The position numbers and the translations under genes were made by a program. Shown piece after piece: positions 1 to 11,119 of a stretch of DNA of 64,000 bases (position 1 is its first letter; every line of letters begins with the position of its first letter). The notes below the pieces were generated by a model. The model was not told where the DNA came from. It saw nothing but the letters and a program-made list of their open reading frames with translations, and did not search any database. The stretch comes from Saturnia japonica (Eukaryota; Arthropoda; Insecta; Lepidoptera; Saturniidae), in assembly GCA_033032175.1 (NCBI GenBank), contig CM065321.1:9694501-9758500 (forward strand), in the 5' to 3' direction.

Positions 1-2018
1 CGACGGGATCAGGAATGAAGTACTTAGACTTCTTCCCGATCGCCTCATAGCTCTTTTGGTCTGCATCTTCAATGTAGCCATAGCCCACTGCCATTTTCCA
101 GCCGCCTGGAAAAAGGCCATAGTCATAGGTATCCGTAAGCCTGGCAAGGGCGCGTCGCTTCCCGACAGCTATCGCCCGATCAGTCTCCTAAATACTTTAG
201 GGAAAATGTACGAGCGGATCCTTCTGAACCGTCTCAAGTCAGTAATAGAGGAGAAAGACCTCTATCCGCCTGAGCAATTCGGTTTCCGTGCTAGATATTC
301 TTGCACTCATCAAGTGCACCGCCTCACGGAGCACGTTGCATTTAATTTTGCTGAATTATATAAACCCCGCCGTACACTTGCGGTCTTTTTCGACGTTGCC
401 AAGGCCTTCGATAAGGTCTGGCACGAGGGATTGATCTACAAGTTGTATCACTTTGAAGTCCCCGATAGGCTAATTAAAATAATTCGCGACTATCTAACAG
501 ATCGCACCTTTCGCTATAGAGTGGAAGGTGAATTGTCCACGCCCCGTCCAATACGCTCAGGCGTTCCCCAAGGTTCGATCCTGGCTCCTAGCCTATTTAA
601 CCTGTACGTCAGTGACCTACCTCGACTCCCGGAGGTCGAGGTAGGGCTATACGCTGACGATACAGTCTTATATGCCTCAGATAGGAATAGATCCAACCTC
701 AGACACAAAGTCCAACGCGCCGTGACCACTCTCGGGAAGTGGTTTAACGAGTGGCGAATAGCCGTCAATCCCTCGAAGAGCGCCGCGATGCTCTTCGATG
801 CGGATTCGTCACAGATACCGTGGAAGCTTAAACCTGTTAAGCTCTACGATAATCCGATTCCATACGTAAGAGAGACCAAATATCTAGGGGTAACCCTAGA
901 TAGTAGGCTCTCTTTTAGACCCCACATCCGTAAGGTTAGGAACAGGGCCGCGTGGGTCCTGGGCCGGTTGCATCCTCTGTTGTGTTCGGTGAGCAAAATG
1001 TCCACGCGACATAAGCTCACGCTCTACAAGACGTGTATTCGACCAATTTTGACATACAGTTGCGCTGTGTTCGCACATATGTCCGAATCGAGTTTCAACC
1101 GGTTACAATCGATACAGAATAGGTTTCTCTATCGTCTCACCGGGGCCCCGTGGTATGTTCGAAGCGTAGATCTCCATAGAGATATGGAGCTTCCTTCGAT
1201 ACATGCCTACGTTAAACAGCTCTCCCGTTCGTATTTCGACACCGCGTCGAACCACGCGAATCCGTTAATAAAAACAGCCGCCACTTATGTTCCGGCACCC
1301 ACGGACATCCGGTACAAACGCCGGCCGCGCAATATTTTTATTGATCCCGACGATCACATCGAAAATTCGAATAAATATTACACATCCGTCTCTCCAAACA
1401 GAGCGTGCCAGGGCCCACGCCCGCGTAACTACCGTTCTCTCCGCAGAGGGCGGGCGGTCAATTTCGCTCCAGCACACCCGTCACGTCCACCCTCTCTAGC
1501 GGTAACCCAAGCCTAGGTCCGTTCCTCGGTGTGAAACCCTTGGGTCAGGCAACCGCCCGCGCGATACAAGTGACACTGTACGTGCATCACTTAACTACCT
1601 ACATACAACACTACACACGTATGAACATACACACGTGCACACCACACAGGTACATAGGTTCTGTGAGGGACCTTTTTTTTTCTTTTTTTACGCTAGTTAG
1701 TTAGCGCTAGTTAGTGTAGAAACATTCCGATTACTGAATACACATACGCACGGTTCCTTCCTTCCTCCCAGGAGGAAGGGAACGTGCCTATGTGTATAAA
1801 TTAGTTAGCTCGAATCGTAGGTGTAGGGATTCGATTAGATCGCGACTTATTTGCGAACGCGGCGACCGCCCGAGCCGAGGTCCGGCCACTTTGGCACCCT
1901 CGTGCGAGTCGTCCACAAAACTTTCGCGGCTGAGTGCCCTCTGCGCTCGCCCCCAAGTCCGGTGAAGCTGTAAAAGCCGCAGCGGCTTTAGGGCCCCTAA
2001 GGCTAACAGTGTAGTCAG

Positions 2019-2077
<59 letters not shown>
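1..2077 (+). mobile_element. Jockey-clade non-LTR retrotransposon, copy 1 (5' end off-window)
   Basis: A LINE running off the left edge. It has a reverse-transcriptase reading frame (2-1516), a 3' untranslated region of about 500 bp, and a run of 55 A's (2023-2077) as its 3' tail. The end just before the tail is repeated almost exactly, in reverse, next to T-runs at 39804 and 41582, so three copies of the same element sit in this window. The frame has no RNase H domain after the reverse transcriptase, as expected for the Jockey clade. The intact frame and long A-tail suggest a young insertion. A target duplication cannot be judged because the 5' side is missing. Confidence 0.93.
2..1516 (+). 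CDS. Jockey-type LINE reverse transcriptase (N-terminus off-window)
   Basis: The frame is open from base 2 with no start codon needed, so it continues upstream outside the window, where the endonuclease domain should lie. Reverse-transcriptase blocks occur in order: KPGK followed by SYRPISLL near the left, a FGFR block, FFDVAKAFDKVWH (about base 385-425), GVPQGSILAPSLFNLYVSDL, and the catalytic LYADDTVLYA (about base 646-675). The thumb block TKYLGVTLD follows. The protein ends at a TAG at 1514-1516 after a basic, proline-rich tail. Both active-site aspartates of YADD are present and no frameshift is visible. The product would copy the element's RNA at a nicked chromosomal target. A nearly identical C-terminal part is at 40309-41208 on the other strand. 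Confidence 0.92.
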   Translation, partial: DGIRNEVLRLLPDRLIALLVCIFNVAIAHCHFPAAWKKAIVIGIRKPGKGASLPDSYRPISLLNTLGKMYERILLNRLKSVIEEKDLYPPEQFGFRARYSCTHQVHRLTEHVAFNFAELYKPRRTLAVFFDVAKAFDKVWHEGLIYKLYHFEVPDRLIKIIRDYLTDRTFRYRVEGELSTPRPIRSGVPQGSILAPSLFNLYVSDLPRLPEVEVGLYADDTVLYASDRNRSNLRHKVQRAVTTLGKWFNEWRIAVNPSKSAAMLFDADSSQIPWKLKPVKLYDNPIPYVRETKYLGVTLDSRLSFRPHIRKVRNRAAWVLGRLHPLLCSVSKMSTRHKLTLYKTCIRPILTYSCAVFAHMSESSFNRLQSIQNRFLYRLTGAPWYVRSVDLHRDMELPSIHAYVKQLSRSYFDTASNHANPLIKTAATYVPAPTDIRYKRRPRNIFIDPDDHIENSNKYYTSVSPNRACQGPRPRNYRSLRRGRAVNFAPAHPSRPPSLAVTQA

Positions 2078-2080
<3 letters not shown>

Positions 2081-2700
2081 CAACGAGCACACACGGGTGC
2101 CACAAGCTAAAGCATTAAGACTCAAGACTCAAGAAACTGGAAGGAACAGTACCCAGAAGATAGTACCTACAAATTGTATTGTGTCTTGAAGACTTGAAGA
2201 ATACAGCAAATTTTATTGTGGTGCCTGTGTGTCATTTTTGCATCTTCTAAGTGTTCAACCCGCCAGCGACCCAGTCCATTCCGCTCCGTGATACGTCATC
2301 GCCGCGCCTACCAGCAGGTACTTCACTACGTGTGTGTACCTTGATGTTTCGCCCTCTTCACGCCTAGTAGTTTCGGGTGTGAGCAGGGTTGGTCGCACGT
2401 AGTGAGAGGGGCTCGCACGCACTGGTTTCCAGACAGCTGGTTACCGTAGCGTGTTATCCGCCGTCGGTTATACAGAGTTCGAGGGAATCGTTTCCGTCGC
2501 GTTCGCGCCCTCGGTGCGCGGTCCCGCTCTGTATTTTGTTGACGTAGCACATTTGTATAAAGGCACACGCACGCGCCTCATTTTAGTAAGCATTACTACA
2601 AATCGAAGCATTGAAAATCTAAAGGGTCTAAGTTCAAATGTACCACACGCTCACACGCGCTGGCCGTTTTGTTTTGCATGTACCCTAGCTAGCTAGCAGT
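2078..2700. other. GC-rich stretch, nature unknown
   Basis: Directly after the LINE tail the sequence is unusually GC- and CpG-rich for this window, mainly 2265-2560, with many CACACG and GCGCG words. Short open frames exist but none resembles a known protein. It could be a promoter or 5' exon of an unseen transcript, or the flank of another element. Nothing decides between these. Confidence 0.3.
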
Positions 2701-3094
2701 TTGATCGCATATCTACATTATCTCTGTATATGTAAAAAGGGAATACTGATAGGCACTTGGACCCATTTGGATATTGTTAGACAAGCACTTAGACTGTATT
2801 TTTATATAAATATCGATTTGAAGTTTTTTGGCACATTACCCTTTAGTTTTTAACCCTTCAATTGCAAAGTAAAATCGCAGAAAACTCTCACTCATTATAA
2901 GGTTTAATAGGCTACTTCTAATTCGTATAAACCAGCTACAAATAATATAATTTGAATCCAGTCATTTTTAGTAGAAATAGTTTAATGGAAATATACCAAC
3001 GAAGGTATGGATAAATGTCGTTCAATCATGTCTATGAAACCTAGTCAGAATATAAATTAAGAAATATTATGTAACTAGCACTCGGTTATTTTAA
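2701..3094. other. AT-rich, no recognisable feature
   Basis: No coding pattern, terminal repeat or known repeat was seen. It probably lies in an upstream dpr intron. Confidence 0.4.
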
Positions 3095-3540
3095 AGAAAA
3101 AAAATGCTTATTGTGGGTGTTTCTTAGGAGATAAACGTGTCCCAGAGTATTTTGTAGGTTTTTTAATGTCTACAATTATTTAGTACATTAATTTGCTATA
3201 TCTCTTATGGTTTACTCAGCGTAAAGCATTTAAGCGCCCGAATTGATTCACCGTGACCAGTTTTTTTTTAATATTTGTACGGAATCCTAATTCTTTTTCT
3301 AAAATAAAAGTAGCCTAAGTTACTGCCTATAAATTCAGCTATCTACCAGTGAAAGTCCCGTCAAAATCGGTCCAACCGTTTCGGAGATTACTCGTAAGAA
3401 ACAGTCAGACAAAAAATTTAATAATGGGTGTTTTTTTCTGGGTATTGTATATACTATATACTTTCATATGCATTTAGTAAAAAGCAGTTATTTTGACATG
3501 ACAAAGAGGCACTTCAATTTTATTAATTGTGTAGATTACT
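3095..3540 (+). mobile_element. RTE-like LINE 3' end (dispersed repeat)
   Basis: This stretch contains the string AAAATCGGTCCAACCGTTTC (from 3363), followed by a GACAAAAA word. I recognise this as the 3' untranslated end of a very common lepidopteran LINE group. No coding part remains. Its first part (3110-3245) is similar, in reverse, to 4240-4375. The family name is from memory, not a search. Confidence 0.6.
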
Positions 3541-4234
3541 GGAAGTTGTTCTGAGTAGTAGTTGTTTCTGGAAAAATTATATTCAGTATCAATTTATTAT
3601 AATTAAATTTTGTATTTTAATTTATTCTTAATATTTTATTCAATTCAAATCAATAATTGAATATATCATTTAGTACTCGATGTACAAATTTTTGAAATGA
3701 AACTGATTGTAATTTTGCAATATAGACTAAGAATTAATGCAAATCCTAGTTCTATTATGTGTCTTGGGAGTCTTAGCCAAACAAGGAAAGCTGAACTACA
3801 CGCTAAATCTATTAGAACTTGGGGCAAGCCTTGGGCAGTGTTAACTTCGCTCAAACCAGAGCACGAAATCGTTAGTAAAACACGAAACTTCCACCTTTGC
3901 GGATCAACTTTACCATTAAACATTTCATTGAGTGACTTTTAAGTTCATTAAACAGAGCGTATTTGTAAAACAACAAATGTGAAATATACGTCTGTAACTT
4001 CGTTACTAAGTTGCTTTTAACAAGTTGTTTACGTTTCACAAAAGCTTAATTATTAATTCCCTTAAAAATGAGGTTACATATTATAAAACTCAATGTCTCT
4101 CTATCTGTCTGTTCGTTTATGTTCTTTTCAAGCTATAACCACGTATCCGATTTACATTTTTTTTAATTCACAGCTATGCTATCTGGTCCGGTTATAGCAT
4201 ATATTTTGTTACATAAGAGTGAATCAATTCGAAA
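3541..4234. other. AT-rich intron sequence
   Basis: No gene is supported. The 81-codon open frame at 3697-3942 has no domain or splice context and looks like chance. Confidence 0.4.
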
Positions 4235-4375
4235 AAAGACGCTTTTGGGGCGCTTATATGACTTACGTTGAGTAAACGATAAGAGATAATATATCAAATT
4301 AATGTATATATAGTTGTAGATCTTAAAAAGAACTACAAAAACGTCAGCAGTAAAGATGACCCACAATAACTATCT
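4235..4375 (-). mobile_element. Inverted partner of the LINE 3' fragment at 3110-3245
   Basis: The words GCGCTTA, TTACG, TGAGTAAAC, ATAAGAGAT and CAAATTAATGTA appear in the same order and spacing as in the reverse complement of 3110-3245. It is thus a second, diverged copy of the same repeat in opposite orientation, about 1 kb away. Confidence 0.55.
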
Positions 4376-4907
4376 TGGTCGGAGCCACGGGAACAGCTAC
4401 TGTTTATATTAAACTGAAGACTGCAGCCAAAAATATTGTTTCAGTTCGTTTTTTTTTTGTGTTTTTATCGGTTTGTAATCCGATTGTAGCCATTTTTTCA
4501 CATTTATTATTTGTGGCAGTATAATTTTCCTATGAAATTCGTTCCTATTGCGTCGTGTGTATACAGATATTTATGAAATAAAGCATCAGCGTTATTTAAT
4601 TATTTTAATGATGTATTTTAAGTTTTAAATTACTGATATTCACGAATAACCTATAAGGTTAACATAAGTAACCACATTTGTATACTAACACATACTTTAA
4701 ATAGTGAGTGTGTGTAGTAGAGAGAAAAGCGTTCACTATAAATGTTGAGAGGGGGAGACCTGAGTCGGAAAGAGACAATCAGACGCGACGCTGGTTCAAT
4801 GGCACGTCGCGGCGTCTCATTAAAACGTTCTTACTTCCGTCCAAACGCAACGTTACAAGTTTCACATATAAAAAAATTAAAACTAGAATATTAATCTATG
4901 TTATCAG
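4376..4907. other. Intron upstream of dpr exon
   Basis: Mostly AT-rich. An open frame covers 4708-4907, but it runs straight into the dpr exon past a plausible splice acceptor (TTATCAG, ending 4907). Its protein before that point does not resemble Dpr, so I treat it as intron. Confidence 0.5.
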
Positions 4908-5065
4908 CTTTATCTACTGGTACCGGGGCACAAATGTCGTTAATTACGCGCAGCGAGGCGGCATTAGCGTGGAGACCGAGCAACGTACACGCACCAGCAG
5001 GCTGTTGATCGCCAGAGCTTCACCACGGGATTCCGGCAATTATACATGCGCACCAAGCAGTTCGG
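4908..5065 (+). CDS. dpr: dpr-family gene, exon encoding the core of the second Ig domain
   Basis: This internal exon of a Dpr-family protein encodes 52 residues. The frame gives FIYWYRG, then RGGISVETE, then TSRLLIARASPRDSGNYTCA. This matches the second immunoglobulin domain of Dpr proteins: the core tryptophan, the RGGISV strand, and the DSGNYTC motif with the second disulfide cysteine. Dpr proteins are neuronal cell-surface recognition proteins that bind DIP receptors in trans and help specify synaptic partners. The exon starts after an AG acceptor (4906-4907) in split-codon phase. It ends with a single G before the donor GTAAAT (5066 onward). The next exon supplies the two bases completing GAC. 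The first half of this domain, the first Ig domain and the signal peptide were not found and must lie upstream. I cannot say which Dpr paralogue this is. Confidence 0.88.
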
Positions 5066-5269
5066 GTAAATCTATACTACTATTACACTGCTACTAAGTA
5101 TATCCAGGTTTTATCTATGGAGCATAAGATGTTTTTTTAAGTGTATGGAGCTGTGTACAGTATTTCAATTAATTCCCATTATCGCACACTGGTGTACGCA
5201 TTAGTTCATATTGTGAACATGTACCTGTTTTTCAACTTCTTACATTGAGAGTTCACTCGTCATAGTGGG

Positions 5270-5420
5270 TGGAGGCATTTCCAATATATAATATTACAAG
5301 GAGATAAAGTTTGTGAATAATATATTGCAATCTCCGGAACTACTGATCCGATTCTAAAAATACTTTCACTAATAAGTAAGCTACATTGTCCCAAAGTGTA
5401 ATAAGCTTTTTATTGTTATT
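5270..5420 (+). mobile_element. LINE 3' remnant
   Basis: Contains TCTCCGGAACTACTGATCCG followed by an AAGCTACATTGTCCC word. This is the untranslated tail of a common lepidopteran LINE group, recognised from memory. It is strongly decayed. Confidence 0.45.
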
Positions 5421-5526
5421 AACTGTGATTTATTATTAATAATATATAATTAATGAGAATGAATTCACGGCGGTTGCTGATAACAAATAATTATTTAATT
5501 CATAGGTGTATTAAACCCAGAAGTAG

Positions 5527-5550
5527 GCTAGTGGGTTTATACCCACTAGC
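5527..5550. repeat. Perfect hairpin, 10-bp arms, 4-nt loop
   Basis: GCTAGTGGGT (5527-5536) and ACCCACTAGC (5541-5550) are exact inverted repeats around TTAT. It lies in the dpr intron and its function is unknown. Confidence 0.7.
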
Positions 5551-7025
5551 TTATATCGGAAATGAATAATAAATCTTTTAATTTTAGATTATCTTGCGTT
5601 CAATTTATGTCAATTACCATCGTTATCTGGTTCTGAATAATGTAATTATAAAATTATTTCTTGGCGTTTCACAATTTGAGATATCTGAAGGAATTTGAAA
5701 ATGGAATGATGACTTAAAATGACTAAAAACTATTTATAATGTTAGACTAAATATCTTAATCCATCATAAAATATAATTTATAAATTATAAAGTTATATGC
5801 TTATTAATTTTATAGATGTCATTCACAGCATAATAAAATTACTAATTTATTTGAAGTTCTTCGCATACCAAACCTTACGCAAAATTCTATTATTCGGAAT
5901 CTAATTGTCTACCAATAAAATTGAGTCTTTGAATCCAACCACCGCTGATTAATATTAGCAGCTTTATTGAATATTACAATCCACAAACCGGATTATAGAT
6001 AAGTCAATAATATTGAGTCAATTACAATGATAAATGGATGAACACTATTTAAATTTAATAAAATTATAATTATAAAACTTAAAAAAATATTATTGTGACT
6101 GTTGGAAGAACTCATTGACTTTTCAGCTTCCTTAAAAAATTTAAATTAAAAAAAATCACTATTACCTATTTATTATACTTTAATAAAGTTTATAAATTTT
6201 CCGACAAAATCATCATAAAGGAAAATTTAATATACATAATTATTAAATTAAGCTACGGCTATAATTTGTCTTCGTTGCGTATATCAATTAATTCATCAAG
6301 GGCCTAAAAATATTATTTTGGGAAGTTGCTGTTAATTTAAATCCATGTCGATCATGTTCATCCATATTTTTGTAGTTCTTATGAATATTCGCTTTCCAAA
6401 TCGCTTGAACAAAATAACCAGCCGTTTAATGCAAAATATTACGAAGGAAAAATAAATAATAGTAAAGAAATTATTAAAATAATATATCAATATATTTTTT
6501 ATAAAATTAAATAAAATGCTTGTGGTAATACCATTTATTTAATGTTGTCTTGTGTGCAACTACATGTATTTCTGAACGAGCACTTTCACTATGTCTTTGC
6601 CCACAGGTATTAAAACTATTTGTTTGATTCCCTGTTCACCCTCTAGGACTTTACTTGACTGAGTCCTTATCTATTATTAATTTATTGTTATAAATGCCAT
6701 AGAACTCTATCACTTTGAAATAAAACGCCGTGTTAGTTGCCAGTTTTATGTTGAAGTCAAGTTTAACTTTCGTGTAATTTATAGAATCCAGTGCAATAAT
6801 TTACTTTTAATATAGCTGCCATTTAGTTTTACACTAGATTCCTAAATGCGGACAATATAATTTGCCATCGGTTTAGAGATTTATGATGAAATAAAGTCGA
6901 TAAGAAAATTGAAGAATCGGTTTTAACAGGAATCTATTGCTATCGCGCTATTTCCTAAGGAGCAAATAGAGCGCGAGAGAGACGACTATAGCTAATTATA
7001 ACTACGTAAAATAGACGTCCTGAAG

Positions 7026-7166
7026 AAAGGTCAGGTCAAGATTACTCTAAACCGACGAGCGTGCATGAAAAGATTGAAGAATGTTGAAGAAGCGAAAGAT
7101 ATATGCCAGGATCATAACAAGTGGAAGAACGTGTTGTCTGCTTACCCAGTTGAGAAAGGGGCATAA
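7026..7166 (+). pseudogene. LINE ORF C-terminal fragment
   Basis: A 46-codon open frame ending in TAA (7164-7166) reads KGQVKITLNRRACMKRLKN, then VEEAKDICQDHNKWKN, then VLSAYPVEKGA. I recognise this as the C-terminal tail of an RTE/CR1-type LINE polyprotein, a region rich in basic and tryptophan residues after the reverse transcriptase. Nothing of the polymerase remains upstream, where stops appear at once. A transposon relic inside the dpr intron. Confidence 0.6.
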
Positions 7167-8339
7167 TACATGAATGTATGTAAAATATACCGAAAAATAA
7201 CTTCGTATTCCCCTGTTTCTTCAGAACTGGACGAATTTTAATATTTTTTCAAGAATTATTCAATAAAGATTTTGCTTATGTCTGCATGGATTTGTCAACT
7301 TGGTTTGCAGGGTGTCTGATATCAGCGATATAATTGTGCAAAATTGTATGGTATAAGAATATTTGCTCTAGTGCCATTATCCAGAAATAAAACAGAGGAA
7401 TATGTATGTATGGACGAAACACCGCTCGTGTTTTCTCTTAAGATCGTGTAAATAATAACTAAGAATGGGTGAATTAAAATCATGGAACTCGCATCATCGT
7501 TACCGAACGCTTTCCATGGGTTATATGTATATTGTGTACACATTTTATGTACATAGATATACTCCCGTGTGTTATTAGTATTTTTGCTATCGTTATGAGT
7601 GGCATGTCAAATGAAAGAAAAGAAAATTCTGAAAAAAATATATGTACCAACCGACAGAATTTTTATAATATAATTAAACGTTTATCTAGCATTATCTATA
7701 GACAGTTCTGAATGTCAACCGTGTAACAAAGGTTTAAACAGAAAAATGTTTAAATAAAGGAAAAAACATTTTATTTTTTCTTTAATTATTATAGTTTTTG
7801 AAATATAAACTTCTTTAGCCGAGTTGAGAAATATTTGGTAGGGTAAAAACTTATGGGTCCGCGTCACTGATGACCTCGACATGCTTGTGGCGTATTGCGC
7901 TTGCTCCAGACTAACGACGCATAGTATAGCGGCCTGTGTACCTGTATACGCATATATATACTAATACATTGTATATACTCGACTGTATCATATGCATGTT
8001 TGACTGTTTTGGATGAGTAAAATCTTGTGATTTCGCGTCACCGACATGCTGTAATAGCAGTTTACAAATTAACAAATTAAAATAATTCAGACTATAATTG
8101 ATTTAAAATATCAAAAAAGAACAGCTATTCCATTGTTTTGAGTTATCACTTCTGCTGGCAGTCCTTATGACTGCCTCTGGTTTTTTTTATAGTCAACATT
8201 TCAAATACGGTTCAAAAAGTTTAAAATAGCTTATAGCCGTTAATTGTTTAAATGTTAAAACTTCACATAAAATACCTTCATCGTCTTTTGTCAATAAATA
8301 TTTCCCTTAATACTTTTTTTCCCTGTTGAATATGAAGTT

Positions 8340-8510
8340 AAATATGAAAGATGGACGGATATACGAGGAGAGGAAATCCGAAGTAGGTATGGAATGGATT
8401 ATATGAAGAATGATTTGTGTATAAAAAAAATGTGAAAATTTAGAGGAGAGTGAAAGACGAAAACATTGTGCCAACCTTACTTAGGTTGGATAAGAGAAAG
8501 AAGAAGTCTT
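8340..8510 (+). mobile_element. LINE C-terminus and 3' end remnant
   Basis: Words such as GAATGATTTGTGTA, then GCCAACCTTACTTAGGTTGG, ATAAG and an AAGAAGAAG tail match the end of a lepidopteran RTE-like LINE known to me. Stops break the frame. Confidence 0.5.
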
Positions 8511-9109
8511 AACTTTTTCTTGTCTGTACAGTTATATTGATCATAAAGTTACAATTAGTCGAGATTCTACTAATCTATATTACGATTTCAACTTCAAATA
8601 AAATTTTCTGTTAAATTGTTTGCAAAAAATACATTATTTTCAAAGAACAACAAAAACAAGTATTTCCTTTTTATCATTAACACAGATCTGTATTCAAATC
8701 ACTTACTGAAATAACTCACCAAATACGTAAAAAATCGTCCGTGAAAATTTCGCCTTTAATTTATACTTCTACGTGAAACGAATGTAAGCAGGAAGGGCTA
8801 TCATTGAATTTGGAACCTTTTTTTTGTATTCAACAAATCAATAAAATGTAACGTACGGCTTCATTTCCGTTTCAGTACTGGCGTTGCATTTTTCATTTCC
8901 CTCGATACCCCCCATTTATTCCAAAGGCCGTGACATAAAGCGTTTTTTCACTACCTTTTACTAATAAATTTAGTACTACGCCTACGGAACGTGTGACATT
9001 CCTGATTTTTTTATTAGGAAACTACCTAGTTTTATTTTATATAAGACATTTTACCGTTTCAACTTGTTTGTATGCTATTCAAATTGTAAAGGTATTTATT
9101 TTTTAACAG

Positions 9110-9300
9110 ACTTAAAAAAAAGAAGTTCTTTACTCGAAAGTTTTTTTTTATGCTCAGCCATGTATTTTTTTTATTAAGCGATTTGGATGATTCTTTTGCT
9201 TTGTCGAAAAGGGGATATTTAAGGGTAGTTCCATTTTAGTTTCATTAGTATTGAACATTCGACTTCGATAGATACACTAGGGAACTTCTCAAAATCCTTG
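9110..9300 (+). mobile_element. Dispersed LINE-tail repeat, family A
   Basis: Holds GCGATTTGGATGATT, an ATTGAACATTCGACTTCG block and GGGAACTTCTC. The same blocks occur at 48640-48850 (same strand) and, inverted, at 37265-37430 and 63585-63740. It is non-coding; the 62-codon frame starting at 9298 is not convincing. Confidence 0.55.
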
Positions 9301-10252
9301 AAATTGGTTTTCTTATTTGTTAAAAATTGGTACTCATATTATCATAATTACTATATTAATATTAAATTCAGTTCGATGAAATATTTACACAGAGTCTTTT
9401 ATGATAACAAAGAAGTAACGTACTTATCTATTTTTGCTAAAATAATCTTTTTTTTATTTTCTAATTGTGCGATCCTGGAAAAGTAGTATTTTTAGGTAGG
9501 TACTCCGTACTATTAAAATTTATAGACACATTCATTATAGTCGATGAAATAAATGTTTGTAATATTTCTAACATTATGGGACAAGATTCCGAGTACATTT
9601 TATAATTTGGTCAACAATTAACCGTTAACTTGTAAAGCCTACTTAGCTGTGATAGTTTTTTTTTACTTTTTTTATAAATGACATGAATGCCGTGATGTTT
9701 ATGCATATCCAAAAACAACTATTTAGTTACCCTATTTGATTCTAACAAAAAATTGCAATTTAAAGCTTATTATTTTACAAACAGATCCCTGAACTGAAAA
9801 AATCGTGTTCATATCCGATATATTGTTGAACAATCTATCCAACGATATATCTATCTATCCTCACACCATAGGATCGGCGAAAAAATAATCATCCAAATTG
9901 ACGAGTAGAGGTGTACCCAAAAACATTTTTTTTTCCTAAATTTTATTTTACTACTTCGTCAGCGTGATTAAGATGTATACACCAATGTCAAATTACAGCT
10001 TTATAGTACTAACAAAACTCTGAGCTAAGGCGCGGACAAATAGACATACAAAAATGGCAAAACTATAAGGGTTCCTTAGTGACTACGGCACTCTAAAAAG
10101 GGGTGATATACAAATCTGAGGTTTGAATCTCAGTCAAATACATTGCGCGTTTCATAATGAATCGCGTTAACTAACTCTTGAACTATATAATAATTACAAT
10201 TATTTATAAGTGCTGCTATAAATGAATTTAATTAAAACCCTTTTTTCAATAG

Positions 10253-10503
10253 ACTCAGCGTCGGTGGTTGTCCATGTGGTAAGCGGTGAGCGACCGGCAG
10301 CAATGCAGAGCACCGCTTCGAAACTAGCTCCTTCATTACCTCATCTCATATTACTATCGATCAAAATAATTCAAAGTAAAACATTGTTCTCGTCGGCCCT
10401 ACGATACACATCATTGCTTTTACAGGCGAGCTGTTTATTGTTCAACGTTGATTTAAAAATCATGTGGAACAATTATCATATTAGAAGGTATGTCACAAGA
10501 TGA
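10253..10503 (+). CDS. dpr: dpr-family gene, last recognised exon (Ig strand G and C-terminus)
   Basis: With the G from the previous exon the frame begins DSASVVVHVVSGERPAAMQ. This is the last strand of the second Ig domain followed by the conserved (E/H)PAAMQ tail motif of Dpr proteins. A hydrophobic stretch follows (APSLPHLILLSIKII), consistent with the C-terminal anchor or GPI-signal region of the family. The frame ends at TGA (10501-10503). The acceptor has a strong pyrimidine tract (CCCTTTTTTCAATAG) and the phase matches. A consensus donor (AAG followed by GTATGT) at 10488 could extend the transcript to another exon instead of the stop used here. The C-terminal 60 residues are less certain than the Ig part. 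Confidence 0.83.
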
Positions 10504-10577
10504 CCAGATATTGCGAAATCTTAATTTAAAATGCATACAATGAGAAACAAATTTAGTTTATAAATGATTTAGACATT

Positions 10578-10583
10578 AATAAA
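10578..10583 (+). promoter_or_regulatory. Possible polyadenylation signal of dpr
   Basis: An exact AATAAA lies 75 bp after the stop of the last dpr exon. In such AT-rich DNA it could be chance. Confidence 0.3.
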
Positions 10584-10850
10584 TAGTTAAAATAATTTAG
10601 TTAAAACAGACGTATGAGGAAACGAATTATCGATGTAAGTTTACATACATGCAAAAACGTTTATTGTTAGTTGCTATTTTAAGTTGCTATTATTATTATT
10701 ATTAGCAAAATATATGTATGTATTAATTAATACGAGAAATAACCTTTAATCAAAAGAATTGTAATAGCCACATGTCTATGTTACAGTATCTAGATATGTA
10801 TTATGTAACCGGATAATTGCACGAACCATTAGTTTATAAACAATCTAGTG

Positions 10851-11119
10851 TTAGATTGTAATCTGTCGGTAGATTATGAACGGAAAAATTAAATTTTACA
10901 TTTTCGTAGGTTTATAAACTGGATTAGTTAGGTTAGATTGAAACTGTGATCATAACGCACGAGCCGAGTGAGCAAAGCGAGTGGAGAAGTTAGCAGTCAG
11001 TAAGTATCAGAATCAAATTAGCCGTAAAATTTACATTTCTCAAGTCCCTATTGTTATGATTTTGCTTATTTTAAATTTATTAGTCTCCATTCACAACCTA
11101 CCGACAGTTTATAATCCAA
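10851..11119. mobile_element. Small inverted-repeat element (MITE-like)
   Basis: The 31-bp ends (10851-10881 and 11089-11119) are inverted repeats matching at 25 positions; both share the core CTGTCGGTAG. The interior is non-coding. Near-identical TTTATAAA words lie outside both ends. No clean target duplication was identified, so the outer limits may be slightly wider. Confidence 0.5.

Larger units (their letters stand above)
5066..10252 (+). other. dpr intron, 5187 bp
   Basis: Bounded by a donor (GTAAAT at 5066) and an acceptor (TTTTTTCAATAG ending 10252), both phase 1. It is AT-rich and holds only old retroelement scraps (5270-5420, 7026-7166, 8340-8510, 9110-9300) and a small perfect hairpin (5527-5550). 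No further Dpr coding sequence was seen inside. Confidence 0.75.

Noticed and set aside
1788..2105. Minus-strand open frames across the A-tail (long phenylalanine run)
   Set aside because: They are the reverse translation of the LINE's poly-A tail and untranslated region.
4708..4907. Open frame leading into the dpr exon, possibly a longer exon
   Set aside because: The peptide before 4908 does not resemble any Ig or Dpr sequence, and a usable acceptor lies exactly where Dpr similarity begins.
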